11,577 nucleotides of DNA, taken from Rikenellaceae bacterium UBA1749. GTDB taxonomy: Bacteria > Bacteroidota > Bacteroidia > Bacteroidales > Rikenellaceae. The DNA lies in contig DCHP01000028.1 in assembly GCA_002315675.1 (NCBI GenBank), forward strand, positions 1 to 11,577, given 5' to 3'. Below the pieces are notes generated by a model. That model worked only from the letters and a program-made list of their open reading frames with translations. It made no database searches and had not been told where the DNA came from. The position numbers and the translations under genes are program-made. Below are positions 1 to 7,990 of this stretch, piece after piece. The stretch's first letter is position 1. Each line of letters begins with the position of its first letter.

Positions 1-80
1 GCCGCAAAGACTTGATGGCCGATACAATTTGACAAAATACGCCCAGGTGGAAAGCCGCCTGTCCCAGGATGGTTGTTGTT
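1..80. other. Unrecognised left flank
   Basis: This short stretch precedes the first IS-end-like repeat. One forward frame (starting at base 2) is open to a stop at 173-175, and a reverse frame is also open. Neither peptide resembles a family I recognise. It could be the 3' end of an upstream gene or the inner right end of an IS66-like element whose terminal repeat would be 81-102. Nothing decides between these. Confidence 0.2.
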
Positions 81-102
81 GGCGTCTAAATTGGACAGTT
101 AC
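81..102 (+). repeat. IS66-like right-end repeat
   Basis: The core TCTAAATTGGACAGTTAC is shared, with few changes, by 1897-1917 and 9162-9179, and in inverse orientation by 802-823. IS66-family elements have tips beginning GTAA, and the reverse complement here begins GTAACTGTCCAATTTAGACG, so this would be a right-hand tip. It ends 18 bp before the ATG at 121. Assignment to IS66 is inference, supported by the tnpA-like fragment next to the 802 copy. Confidence 0.5.
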
Positions 103-120
103 ATACAAAACTCTGTTGCA

Positions 121-795
121 ATGCCTTATCCTGACAGGCCGTATACAATTCTCATCGATAACCTTGGTTTTATAAATCGTGGGGATCAGATGATGATACA
201 GTCCACAATAGATCAAATACGTAGAGAAAGGCCAGAAGCTCTAATTGTTGTTCGCCCAACAATCTATTGGCAAAATCCGTCGTATTGGATTTCGAATGAC
301 ATTGGTCTTCCGGAAATTGCAAACAATTACCTGCCTTTTTTTAAGTCAATTGTTGAACATCTCACAGAACAAGGAGAAAAGGTGATTCTTCTTAATCATG
401 AAGGGGTAGAAGATGAGGTCCTTTTGCATAGGCTAAATGAAATGCTAACAGTCAAGTTGCCTGTTATTACCCGATTGTCTGGCGTTGAAACCAAGAGAGT
501 AATTGCAAGTGCCAAACTTTTGATTACATCAAGGTTTCATGGTGCAGTAAGTGGTTTTATGCAAGGCATACCGACATTATGCACCAGTTGGTCTCATAAA
601 TATCTGGAGTTGTTGAAAGAAATGAAATCTGAGAACAATCAACTTGATGTTCTGGATATTTCATCGGCCATTTCCATTATTGACATGGCATTGTCCCATC
701 CGGATTTATTCAGCGCTTCTGCACAATCACGTGACATCTATTGTACTTGTACTCAAGATATGTGGTCCAAGGTGTTTTCTTATTTGCCCGAGTGA
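121..795 (+). CDS. Polysaccharide pyruvyl transferase family protein, internally deleted
   Basis: Members of this family transfer pyruvate from phosphoenolpyruvate as a ketal onto sugars of surface polysaccharides in the cytoplasm. The predicted 224-residue product keeps the N-terminal signature (NRGDQ at residues 19-23, family form NxGD) and the C-terminal nucleotide-binding part (NHEG at 92-95, SRFHGAVSGFMQGIP at 137-151, SWSHKY at 156-161). Family proteins are usually about 350-400 residues. Here the N-terminal block runs straight into the C-terminal block around residues 60-70, so roughly 130-150 residues of the middle are missing, in frame. The open frame extends upstream to a TTG at 73, but that part translates the IS-end repeat, so I chose ATG 121. 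An IS66-like tip starts 6 bp after the stop. The product is probably inactive; the family call is solid and the deletion is inferred from family length. Confidence 0.75.
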   Translation: MPYPDRPYTILIDNLGFINRGDQMMIQSTIDQIRRERPEALIVVRPTIYWQNPSYWISNDIGLPEIANNYLPFFKSIVEHLTEQGEKVILLNHEGVEDEVLLHRLNEMLTVKLPVITRLSGVETKRVIASAKLLITSRFHGAVSGFMQGIPTLCTSWSHKYLELLKEMKSENNQLDVLDISSAISIIDMALSHPDLFSASAQSRDIYCTCTQDMWSKVFSYLPE

Positions 796-801
796 ATAAT
801 A

Positions 802-823
802 GTAACCGTCCAATTTTGACGTC
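802..823 (-). repeat. IS66-like left-end repeat (inverted copy)
   Basis: GTAACCGTCCAATTTTGACG reads, on the other strand, as the same repeat found at 81-102 and 1897-1917. With the 1897-1917 copy it forms an inward-facing inverted pair around the broken ATP-grasp gene. With the 81-102 copy it brackets the pyruvyl transferase gene in the outward sense. It begins 6 bp after the TGA of the pyruvyl transferase gene. Confidence 0.5.
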
Positions 824-1000
824 TGGTCGCGCCTCTGCACATCTATTACCTTTGCGGCAAGCTTATAACCAACCGCAATGTTTGGGAATACAAGATTTCG
901 AGAAACTGTGGTACCGCTACAAATCAGATGGTGAACTTTGGCGGCATAAGCATTGAACGCTACTGCATGACACAAGTCGTCCCTTATCAACTATATCACT
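802..1000 (+). mobile_element. IS66-family left-end remnant with tnpA fragment
   Basis: The segment opens with GTAACCGTCCAATTTTGACG, the inverse of the repeats at 81-102, 1897-1917 and 9162-9179, in the form of an IS66-family terminal repeat. A TACCTTTG box fits the Bacteroidetes -7 consensus at 847-854, but I see no -33 TTG at the right distance. From about 882 the sequence encodes an N-terminal TnpA-like segment split over two frames: FEKLWYRYKSDGE (about 894-932), then GGISIERYC and a downstream VPYQLY (about 939-994). The family pattern is FxxLWxxYxxEG...SIxxFCxxxGVxY. A one-base frameshift at about 930-940 separates the halves. No TnpB or transposase (TnpC) sequence is present. The remnant runs into the start of the ATP-grasp gene at 1001. 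Confidence 0.5.
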
Positions 1001-1839
1001 ATGATGTCACTTATTGTCCGTCGCTTTGTTCATTTTATCAATGATCCTGGATTCATGATAAAAAAGCTTCTTTTTAGATATTGCCCAGATGTAATGCCTG
1101 AAAGGTGGTATGTCGAGTTTAATTTCCTTATTCATACAGGCAAGAAGTTGAATTTGAAACATCCAGTTACCTATCGCGAAAAGTTGCAATGGCTGAAGCT
1201 ATATGACAGGAATCCCCAATATACAGTTATGGCTGATAAATGTAAAGCAAAACAGTATGTTGCATCCATAATAGGAGAGGAGTACATTCTGCCATTACTA
1301 CAAAAATTTGACCGGGTTTCAGCCATCGATATTGACAAACTGCCCGAACAGTTTGTATTGAAATGCAATCATGATAGTGGTAGTATTATCATTTTTCAGA
1401 ATGGTCATACAAGAATATTGAACGTTGCGTATTTGCTGAGCCTTATTTGCATGACGATAACTCAAGGTTATACGACTATAAGTTTTACTGTTTTAATGGA
1501 GAACCTGAATTCTTGTATATTGATGGCATGAATTCGAATGGTCAAAGCGGAATTACTTATTTAACTCTTGACTGGCAAAAGGCCCAGTTCAGACGATTGG
1601 ACTTTAACGAATTAGACGTAATCCCGGAAAAACCCAAATGTTTTTCGAAGATGATAAATTTCTCAAAGGAATTGTCAAAGGGTATCCCATTTGTTAGAGT
1701 TGATTGGTTTGAAATAGGAGGGAAACTGTATTTTGCCGAGTTGACATTTTATCCGTCAGCAGGCTACACTCCAATTGAGCCAGAGGAATGGGATATCAAA
1801 ATTGGCGGAATGCTCAAATTGCCATCACGACATAAATGA
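1001..1839 (+). pseudogene. TupA-like ATP-grasp protein, broken by internal deletion/frameshift
   Basis: TupA-like ATP-grasp proteins in polysaccharide loci are thought to ligate amino or acyl groups onto surface glycans. The first frame (1001 to about 1395) gives GKKLNLKHPVTYREKLQWLK, DRNPQYTVMADK, IGEEYILPLL and LPEQFVLKCNHDSGSIII, the usual order of the N-terminal two thirds. The second frame, readable from about 1399, gives EWSYKNIERCVFAEPYL, DYKFYCFNGEPEFL and VDWFEIGGKLYFAELTFYP, the ATP-grasp C-terminal lobe. Between SGSIIIF and EWSYKN the family normally has about 35 residues, which are absent, and the frame changes. So about 100 bp were lost out of frame at about 1391-1399. A functional full-length protein is not expected. 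The start is ATG 1001 or the adjacent ATG 1004. IS66-like ends lie on both sides (802, 1917). Confidence 0.8.
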
Positions 1840-1896
1840 GAGATATATTTACGGCAATCGTTCCAGACGATGCCGAACATGTTTATTTTTGTTCTT

Positions 1897-1917
1897 GACG
1901 TCTAAATTGACAGTTCC
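1897..1917 (+). repeat. IS66-like right-end repeat, degenerate
   Basis: GACGTCTAAATTGACAGTTC matches the 81-102 copy except for one missing G in the GG pair and a final TTCC instead of TTAC. It ends 8 bp before the ATG of the next glycosyltransferase gene. It is the natural right-hand partner of the inverted copy at 802-823. The flanks GAATAATA (794-801) and GAAATAAA (1918-1925) are similar but not identical, so a target duplication is not proven. Confidence 0.45.
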
Positions 1918-1925
1918 GAAATAAA

Positions 1926-2987
1926 ATGAATAGGGAATTATCAGTTTCGTACAAAGTGGCAATAGTGATTCCTTGTTGGAATGTTGATCAATATATTGGC
2001 GAAATGCTGACATGCTTGCAAAAGCAAACATACTCTGATTGGAAAGCGTTTTGTGTTGATGATTGCTCTACTGATAATACTGTCAAAATTATTCAAACAT
2101 ATGCAATTTCTGATTCCAGAATTGTATATGTAAGAAGATACGGTGAGAAGAAAGGTGCACAAGTATGTAGGAATCAAGGGCTACGGTTGACAGAGGGAGC
2201 AGAATATGTCATTTTTTTTGATTCAGATGATCTTGTTGCAGATTACTGTATTGAACAGCGAGTCAAGCATATGGATAATTGCATGGATTTGGATTTCTCG
2301 GTATTTCCTATGATTCGATTTTATAAACGCCCAAATGATTCGTCTAATGAAATATGGGGATATGATTATCTACATGATGTGATTCGATGTTTTTTGAATA
2401 GAACGTTGACTATGGTAGTTACTACTAATATTTACAGACGTCAATCAATAGTAGATAATCGACTCGAGTGGGATGAGAACCTGAAATCATTACAAGATGC
2501 AGATTGGAATATTCATGCAATACTTTCCGGATTATGTTTTGATTATGCATCGGACGGTGGTGCGCGGGTTGATTATTTTTGGCGTGCAGTCAATAATGGT
2601 ATTTCCAGCAAAATACGAACAGTTGAGCATTATGACAGTCATGTATACCAAATTGACAAAACACTCAAATCATTGTCTGATGTTCAGCTTATTAAGTATG
2701 AAATAGATATCAAAAGCACTATCAAGGAATTTGCATTTATGATGATGCAAGCACCAAGTTCTTTTAAAGGTCTCTTGAAAATAGATTGGTTTAGGAAACA
2801 TCTGTGGTTTAAGTACCGATTGATTTTTTCCTGCTTGATTGGTCAAAGGGGAAGCAAAAAGTTATTTCCATATATCTCAAGATACCGAAAGCATATGGTT
2901 AGAGAATGGAAAGAATTCCAGATGGAGAAGATAGATAAAATTATAACGGACAAACCGAATTGTTGTCTTGATTGTTCGGCAATTTGA
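1926..2987 (+). CDS. GT2-family glycosyltransferase
   Basis: A 353-residue inverting GT-A-fold enzyme, predicted to add a sugar from a nucleotide sugar to a growing polysaccharide repeat unit at the cytoplasmic face of the membrane. Visible marks are the N-terminal strand VAIVIPCWN (11-19), VDDCSTDNT (44-52, nucleotide binding), CRNQG (81-85), the metal-binding DxD site in FFDSDD (97-102), QDADW (190-194, the usual ED/DxDW acceptor-site region) and WRAVNNGISSK (219-229). No membrane segment is evident. It starts 8 bp after the degenerate IS-end repeat, so its upstream context was probably rearranged. Its stop is 1 bp before the ATG of the next gene. Donor and acceptor cannot be read from the sequence. 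Confidence 0.88.
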   Translation: MNRELSVSYKVAIVIPCWNVDQYIGEMLTCLQKQTYSDWKAFCVDDCSTDNTVKIIQTYAISDSRIVYVRRYGEKKGAQVCRNQGLRLTEGAEYVIFFDSDDLVADYCIEQRVKHMDNCMDLDFSVFPMIRFYKRPNDSSNEIWGYDYLHDVIRCFLNRTLTMVVTTNIYRRQSIVDNRLEWDENLKSLQDADWNIHAILSGLCFDYASDGGARVDYFWRAVNNGISSKIRTVEHYDSHVYQIDKTLKSLSDVQLIKYEIDIKSTIKEFAFMMMQAPSSFKGLLKIDWFRKHLWFKYRLIFSCLIGQRGSKKLFPYISRYRKHMVREWKEFQMEKIDKIITDKPNCCLDCSAI

Positions 2988-2988
2988 T

Positions 2989-4671
2989 ATGACCTATAGC
3001 TTTGACATATTTGATAGCTGTTTGGTGCGCAAATGTGGCAGCCCTGACAATATGCTGGATGTGCTCTCTTTGTGCGCATTCAAGGAGGCTGTACAGGAGT
3101 GGGTCAGACAGGAGTTTGTTGTAGCGCGGAAAAGAGCTGAGGATCAGGTCTGGTCCGATAATCCGTTTGGTAAGTTGCATGACATATATGAAAACCTGAA
3201 TTTTGAACACCCGGCATTACATTCCCGTGTTGAATTGGAACGCATTGAAATGGAGTTGGAAAGCACCATTTTAGTTCCGGTTCTAAGAATTAAGGACCGT
3301 ATTGATGCATTAAGATCTGAAGGACACCACATTGTTTATATATCGGACATGTACCTTCCGGAATCTGTACTACGTCCTATTATGGAAAAGTACGGGTTCC
3401 TGAAAGAAAATGATTCAATCTATATTTCATGCCAAGTAGGCAAACGCAAACAGGATGGCGGTCTGTTTCAATATGTTCAAGAAAAAGAGGGTATTAAACC
3501 TCGTAATTGGAAACATGTTGGAGATAATAAGCATAATGATTATTTGATACCCAAGCGATTGGGGATAAAGGCCGAAACAGTTGACTGGAGCTACAACCCA
3601 TACCCCCAATCATGGAAAAACAATGATAAATGCTTAGGCTTGAAATATCCGTCCATTCTTGCAGGATTAAGCAGGGCGCTCAGTTTGAGTAATACTGAAG
3701 CAACAATACGTGATTTTGTGCTTGATATAATGGCTCCTTTCAATTGTTCATGGTTATTTCACATATTAGAAGATGCCAGCAAGCGTAAAATCACGCATTT
3801 GTTTTTTTGTTCTAGAGACACATGCCAGTTACATAAAATCGCATTGGTTGTGCAACCATTGTTTCCAAATATTGAAATAGACTACTTAAATATATCACGA
3901 GAGTCTCTTTACAACGATAATAACAATAATGCAAAAATTGCCTACTTCAAAAAGGTGGGTCTGGCTTCAGACACCGACGATGTCGCGGTTGTGGATACAA
4001 CGACATCTGGAAAAACATTGATATACCTGAATAAGTTTTTGAATGCTAATGGATACAGGAATGTATTTGGCTATTATTTTATATTATATAACAGACAGGA
4101 AAATCAAAATCAAAATAAAATAGATTGTCAACTATTTGAGGCATACATAAGGCATAATACCAATTTTGGCAGATTATTTCAATTTTATTATGTTTTTGAG
4201 AATATTTTCGGCCTATCGAATGAAAACAGGACCATTGATTATCGTTTTGTCGACGGCATACCTGAACCGGATTTTTCTGGAGAAATTGGTTCACAAGATG
4301 GTTATGTGAAAGATGAAAACAATTGGCCCCAATTGGAAGAAGATTTGCTGGCTCAATATACTAATTCGTGTATTCAAATGCATTTGGAACCATACATGAA
4401 CAAGATTTTCAATAATGTTGCCATACCTACAATAGTGAACTTTTTTCAATACCCCGTGAAATACTACCTTGAACCTTTGTCACACTATTATTTCATGGGT
4501 GTTGGGAACGACCGTTTTCTACCAATCGTCAAGAAATTGGTTAATCCATTGGATTTACGTGCAAAGAACCGGCCGTACTATTGGCGTCGTGCCAGCATCA
4601 TCTATACTCTACCCAAATGGGTGGATTCAATTGTTCGATTCCTGCGACTTCACAATGGAGGTAGTTGTTAA
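2989..4671 (+). CDS. Large HAD-superfamily hydrolase-like protein of polysaccharide loci
   Basis: This 560-residue protein has a HAD phosphatase-like N-terminal half and a second C-terminal domain found in similar large proteins of polysaccharide loci. HAD motifs in order are FDIFDSCL (5-12, motif I, with Ser where Thr is usual), YISDMY (117-122, motif II), the Lys of GKRKQDG (151-157, motif III) and HVGDNKHND (176-184, motif IV). The C-terminal half has LFFCSRDT and NISRESLY (about 271-308), matching the LxRDG...SRxSL pattern of that second domain. The frame is open back to a TTG at 2968, but that overlaps the previous gene, and ATG 2989 lies directly before the conserved MTYSFDIFD. The substrate is unknown; sugar phosphate or glycan phosphate processing is an inference. 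Spacing of 1 bp from the previous gene indicates one operon. Confidence 0.78.
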   Translation: MTYSFDIFDSCLVRKCGSPDNMLDVLSLCAFKEAVQEWVRQEFVVARKRAEDQVWSDNPFGKLHDIYENLNFEHPALHSRVELERIEMELESTILVPVLRIKDRIDALRSEGHHIVYISDMYLPESVLRPIMEKYGFLKENDSIYISCQVGKRKQDGGLFQYVQEKEGIKPRNWKHVGDNKHNDYLIPKRLGIKAETVDWSYNPYPQSWKNNDKCLGLKYPSILAGLSRALSLSNTEATIRDFVLDIMAPFNCSWLFHILEDASKRKITHLFFCSRDTCQLHKIALVVQPLFPNIEIDYLNISRESLYNDNNNNAKIAYFKKVGLASDTDDVAVVDTTTSGKTLIYLNKFLNANGYRNVFGYYFILYNRQENQNQNKIDCQLFEAYIRHNTNFGRLFQFYYVFENIFGLSNENRTIDYRFVDGIPEPDFSGEIGSQDGYVKDENNWPQLEEDLLAQYTNSCIQMHLEPYMNKIFNNVAIPTIVNFFQYPVKYYLEPLSHYYFMGVGNDRFLPIVKKLVNPLDLRAKNRPYYWRRASIIYTLPKWVDSIVRFLRLHNGGSC

Positions 4672-4735
4672 TAAGAACTTCCTAATTGAAACCACTGACC
4701 ATCAACTGCATATTGCTTATTGAATAATTGTTATT

Positions 4736-5770
4736 ATGCAAAAACTTTTAACCATAGTGGTTCCGGTATACAAGGTTGAGCAGTATATCAACAAATGCCT
4801 GGACTCATGCATTATCTACAGGGCGGATGGCTCGCTGGACGAGGAGAAGATGGGCCAGCTGGAGGTCATCATTGTCAATGACGGCACTCCTGACCGGTCG
4901 GCCGAGATGTCTCGCGAATATACAGTCCGATATCCGCAGACTTTCCGGCAGATAGACCAGGAGAACCGGGGGCATGGTGGGGCATGGAATACGGGTCTCA
5001 AGGAAGCCACAGGCAAATATCTTCGCTTTCTTGATTCTGATGACTGGTTGACTAACCTGGATAAATTGATGTCATTGTTAGCTACAACAAATGTTGACTT
5101 AATATGTAATCACCGCTATGATTATTTTGTTGAAACTCAATCAAAAGAATTAAAAGAAAATTTCGGAAAATATAATGAGATAATAGATGTTCAAAAGATT
5201 GAACCTTACTCTTTTGCTGATCATATTGGAATGGTTAACTTTTGGACTACTACTTATAAAACTTCATTACTTCAACCTCTTTACCCGCTTTTCAAAGAAC
5301 ATATTCGGTATGATGATAGCATTTTATTTACCATTCCCATAATTAAAGCATCAAATTATATGCTTATAGATTATCCTGTCTATAATTATTTATTGGGCAG
5401 AAATGGGCAATCTGTAGATAACTATCAGATTAGACTTCATATAGATGAGCGTGTTATTGCATATAAATATTTGTATGAGAGAACAATAAAGGAAAATAAA
5501 GGCACAGATTTACCTTATGCGGTGAATCATGCTATTATTGGTCAATTATTACTATTAATGGATTTATGTTCACGGTATACATATAAGGATTGTAAACGAC
5601 TTCGTTTGATTATTCCTTCATATGTTCCACATAATAATGAAGAACTAAATAAGTCAAAGGTCTATAATAGATATTTGAAATTACCACTGCCACTATTTTA
5701 TTTCATTCAAAAGCTTCGAATTGTATTGGGTTCTAATGAGTTATATCGTAAGTTGAGAAATTTGAATTAA
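4736..5770 (+). CDS. GT2-family glycosyltransferase, mosaic gene
   Basis: A 344-residue GT-A-fold glycosyltransferase. It shows LTIVVPVYKVEQYI (5-18), VNDGTPD (47-53), NRGHGGAWNTG (77-87), the DxD metal site in LDSDDW (99-104), YDDSI (192-196) and YNYLLGRNGQSVD (217-229). The last motif is typical of Bacteroidales GT2 enzymes of this kind. The first third is GC-rich (4801-4860: 35 of 60 G+C) and the rest very AT-rich (5101-5160: 14 of 60). The change falls around 5040-5060, just after the DxD codons. The GC-rich part closely matches the GT2 gene at 6938 (38 of 40 bases identical, 4951-4990 versus 7138-7177). This suggests the C-terminal part, which sets acceptor specificity, was exchanged. 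The stop overlaps the next start by 1 bp (TAATG). A 64-bp gap from the previous gene shows no recognisable signal. Confidence 0.88.
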   Translation: MQKLLTIVVPVYKVEQYINKCLDSCIIYRADGSLDEEKMGQLEVIIVNDGTPDRSAEMSREYTVRYPQTFRQIDQENRGHGGAWNTGLKEATGKYLRFLDSDDWLTNLDKLMSLLATTNVDLICNHRYDYFVETQSKELKENFGKYNEIIDVQKIEPYSFADHIGMVNFWTTTYKTSLLQPLYPLFKEHIRYDDSILFTIPIIKASNYMLIDYPVYNYLLGRNGQSVDNYQIRLHIDERVIAYKYLYERTIKENKGTDLPYAVNHAIIGQLLLLMDLCSRYTYKDCKRLRLIIPSYVPHNNEELNKSKVYNRYLKLPLPLFYFIQKLRIVLGSNELYRKLRNLN

Positions 5771-6945
5771 TGAAGCAGGTACTTTTTATTAATCATACCT
5801 TTCGCGCTTTTGATCATTTAGACTCTGGTGCATCAAATAGGTCAGCAATGTTTGTTGCGGCATTGGCAAGAATTGCCCATGTTGATGTGATTTCTTTCGT
5901 TGAAAATGAAGTTTCTTCAATCGCCAACTGCGAAGTGATTTATAGTGGATATATAGAGCATTCGAAAGTAAAAGGACGATTTGAAAAAGCATTGCAAATA
6001 TTCTCTGCCAATAATCCCCATAGAATGTATCCCTTAAATGAAGAGAAAAAGCGAATAATACAGAAACAGTTAGCGACAAAAGATTATGACTATATTGCCA
6101 TTAGATATGTAAGTGAAGCAATTGAATGTGGTTTGTTTGAGTACGAAGATCATCTTATCCTTGACGTGGATGATAATCCCAAAGATATGATGCTTGTTCA
6201 GGCTAAAAATGCTAAAACTCTTCGCAACAAGTTATTTTTGTATGTACTTGCTAATACAATGGACAAGATGGTGAAACGCTCCATAAATAAAGTTCTCTGT
6301 TGTTTTCACTCAAATCCACTACAATCTCCTATTCCGAATTCTATATATTTGCACAATGTTTCAGTTAATAATGAAGTGATTTCTGATGTAACTATTGAGA
6401 CTCCAGTACAAATATTGATTGTTGGTCTATTTCATTATGGCCCAAATAAACGAGGAGTAGATTATTTCTTACATAACATTTTTCCTATTGTAAGAGCAAA
6501 GAATAAAAACGTAATTCTTCATATTGCTGGAAGGATTCCTGACGAAGAAACTCTAAAGGAGTGGTCACAAATGGCGGGAGTTGAGGTGATGGGCTATGTG
6601 CCAGACCTCTCAGAAGAATATAAATATTCGCGATTAACAATAGTGCCAATCTATAGTGGCAGCGGAACGAGCATAAAAGTTATTGAGACTATGCGAATGA
6701 ATAGAGTATGTATTTCTACCCCACAAGGCATGCGTGGCTATGATATGCTGAAACCTGGTGTAGATTATTTGTTGGCTGATAACGATAAGTTATTTGCTGA
6801 ACATATTCTTCGTATGATTGATGATATTGATGCTTGTAACATGATGTCACATAATGCATTGGCTATGGTTAATAAATTCTTCTCGCAGCAATCATTTATT
6901 GACATTGTAACAAGCTCGATTATCAGTAAAGCGTCACATGGATAA
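5770..6945 (+). CDS. GT4-family (group 1) glycosyltransferase
   Basis: A 391-residue GT-B-fold retaining glycosyltransferase, expected to work in the cytoplasm on the same repeat unit as its neighbours. The N-terminal domain begins KQVLFINHTFRAFDHLDSGA with the acceptor-side SGASNR (19-24). The linker to the C-terminal nucleotide-binding domain is ILIVGLFHYGPNKRG (215-229). The donor-binding motif follows as PIYSGSGTSIKVIE (293-306), with the conserved Glu at 306, and then STPQGMRGYD (316-325). The length is normal. It overlaps the GT2 upstream by 1 bp and the GT2 downstream by 8 bp, so translational coupling is likely. Base composition is strongly AT-rich (6001-6060: 20 of 60 G+C), like the C-terminal part of the gene before it and unlike glf after it. 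This fits a horizontally exchanged block. Confidence 0.88.
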   Translation: MKQVLFINHTFRAFDHLDSGASNRSAMFVAALARIAHVDVISFVENEVSSIANCEVIYSGYIEHSKVKGRFEKALQIFSANNPHRMYPLNEEKKRIIQKQLATKDYDYIAIRYVSEAIECGLFEYEDHLILDVDDNPKDMMLVQAKNAKTLRNKLFLYVLANTMDKMVKRSINKVLCCFHSNPLQSPIPNSIYLHNVSVNNEVISDVTIETPVQILIVGLFHYGPNKRGVDYFLHNIFPIVRAKNKNVILHIAGRIPDEETLKEWSQMAGVEVMGYVPDLSEEYKYSRLTIVPIYSGSGTSIKVIETMRMNRVCISTPQGMRGYDMLKPGVDYLLADNDKLFAEHILRMIDDIDACNMMSHNALAMVNKFFSQQSFIDIVTSSIISKASHG

Positions 6946-7990
6946 CAAACTCCTCTCCATAGTAATCCCGGTATTTAAGGTTGAACAATACATCAGGAAA
7001 TGTGTTGAATCACTCATTGTGCCGGACAAAGGGCAGTTTGAAAAACTCGATATTGTTATTGTCAACGATGGGACTCCGGACCGGTCGGCTGACCTTGCGC
7101 GTGAGTATGAGGCCCAGTATCCATCGGTCATTCGCGTGATAGACCAGGAGAACCGCGGGCATGGCGGGGCATGGAATCATGGGACGGAGCTGGCTGTTGG
7201 CAAGTATCTGTTTTATTTGGATTCTGACGACTGGTTTGATACTCTGGAACTGTCCAAACTCATTTCATTCCTTGAGACCTGTGATACTGACATGGTGATG
7301 ATTGATGGCGAGAATTACTATGCCGAATCCAATACCTTTATCCGCAAAGGAAAGCACAAGGAGCTTGAAGAGGACCGCATATATCTGTCCGATGAATTTG
7401 ACTGGATTGCAACAGGGCATGGCTGTGATATGACTTACGCTCATGATACGATTTACCGTACGGCCATGATGCAAGCGGCCATGCCTGTGTTTTGTGAACA
7501 CGTCATGTATGACGATGTATCTCTGCAGGTTGTCCCTATAGCCATGGCAAAGGACTTTGTATATAAGAACCTGAATGTGTACAGGTACTTTATTGGTCGT
7601 CCGGGACAAAGTTTTGATCCCAAAGTGCGTGCTGCCAAGGCGGCTGACCATGTATCGGCGGTACTCATATTCATATACGGTTGGATAAAGGAGCATCGTT
7701 CCATGGTTCCTGTTGGCGGAACTCGTGAAGCTTGGGTAGAGAACAACTATCAGTCAATAGGAACGTGGCATTACCGCGAATTGTGCGAATGGACATACTC
7801 CATTGCCAAGCCGCGTTTGAAAGATTGGGATGACATGATGCGCAGGGAGTATGCAGACGTTCGGCCTAACACAATGGTGAAACTGTACCGAATGTTGCCG
7901 TTGTGGATTTTCTTTCCAGGTTTTAAGGTATACCATTTTTACGAGCGTTGCGTACGTTTTGTAAAGAGGAAATTGAACAGACAGAAATAA
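6938..7990 (+). CDS. GT2-family glycosyltransferase, possible galactofuranosyltransferase
   Basis: A 350-residue GT-A-fold enzyme with LSIVIPVFKVEQYI (6-19), VNDGTPD (42-48), NRGHGGAWN (72-80), DxD in LDSDDW (94-99), YDDVS (191-195) and YRYFIGRPGQSFD (215-227). It is a clear paralogue of the GT2 at 4736 over the first ~100 residues. It starts inside the end of the GT4 gene (8-bp overlap) and its TAA overlaps the ATG of glf by 1 bp. The tight coupling to glf makes use of UDP-galactofuranose as donor a reasonable inference, but no motif proves donor choice. Composition is GC-richer than the preceding gene (7141-7200: 39 of 60 G+C). Confidence 0.88.
   Translation: MDNKLLSIVIPVFKVEQYIRKCVESLIVPDKGQFEKLDIVIVNDGTPDRSADLAREYEAQYPSVIRVIDQENRGHGGAWNHGTELAVGKYLFYLDSDDWFDTLELSKLISFLETCDTDMVMIDGENYYAESNTFIRKGKHKELEEDRIYLSDEFDWIATGHGCDMTYAHDTIYRTAMMQAAMPVFCEHVMYDDVSLQVVPIAMAKDFVYKNLNVYRYFIGRPGQSFDPKVRAAKAADHVSAVLIFIYGWIKEHRSMVPVGGTREAWVENNYQSIGTWHYRELCEWTYSIAKPRLKDWDDMMRREYADVRPNTMVKLYRMLPLWIFFPGFKVYHFYERCVRFVKRKLNRQK

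Noticed and set aside
727..990. Reverse-strand frame of 87 codons next to the IS66-like end
   Set aside because: It runs through the IS-end repeat and opposite the tnpA-like fragment, with no family resemblance.
794..1925. 8-bp target duplication (GAATAATA / GAAATAAA) around the 802-1917 unit
   Set aside because: Only 5 of 8 positions agree without gaps in an AT-rich context; not enough to claim a duplication.
7265..7746. Reverse-strand frames of about 100-143 codons
   Set aside because: They lie opposite the GT2 gene at 6938 and show no domain pattern; shadows of that gene.
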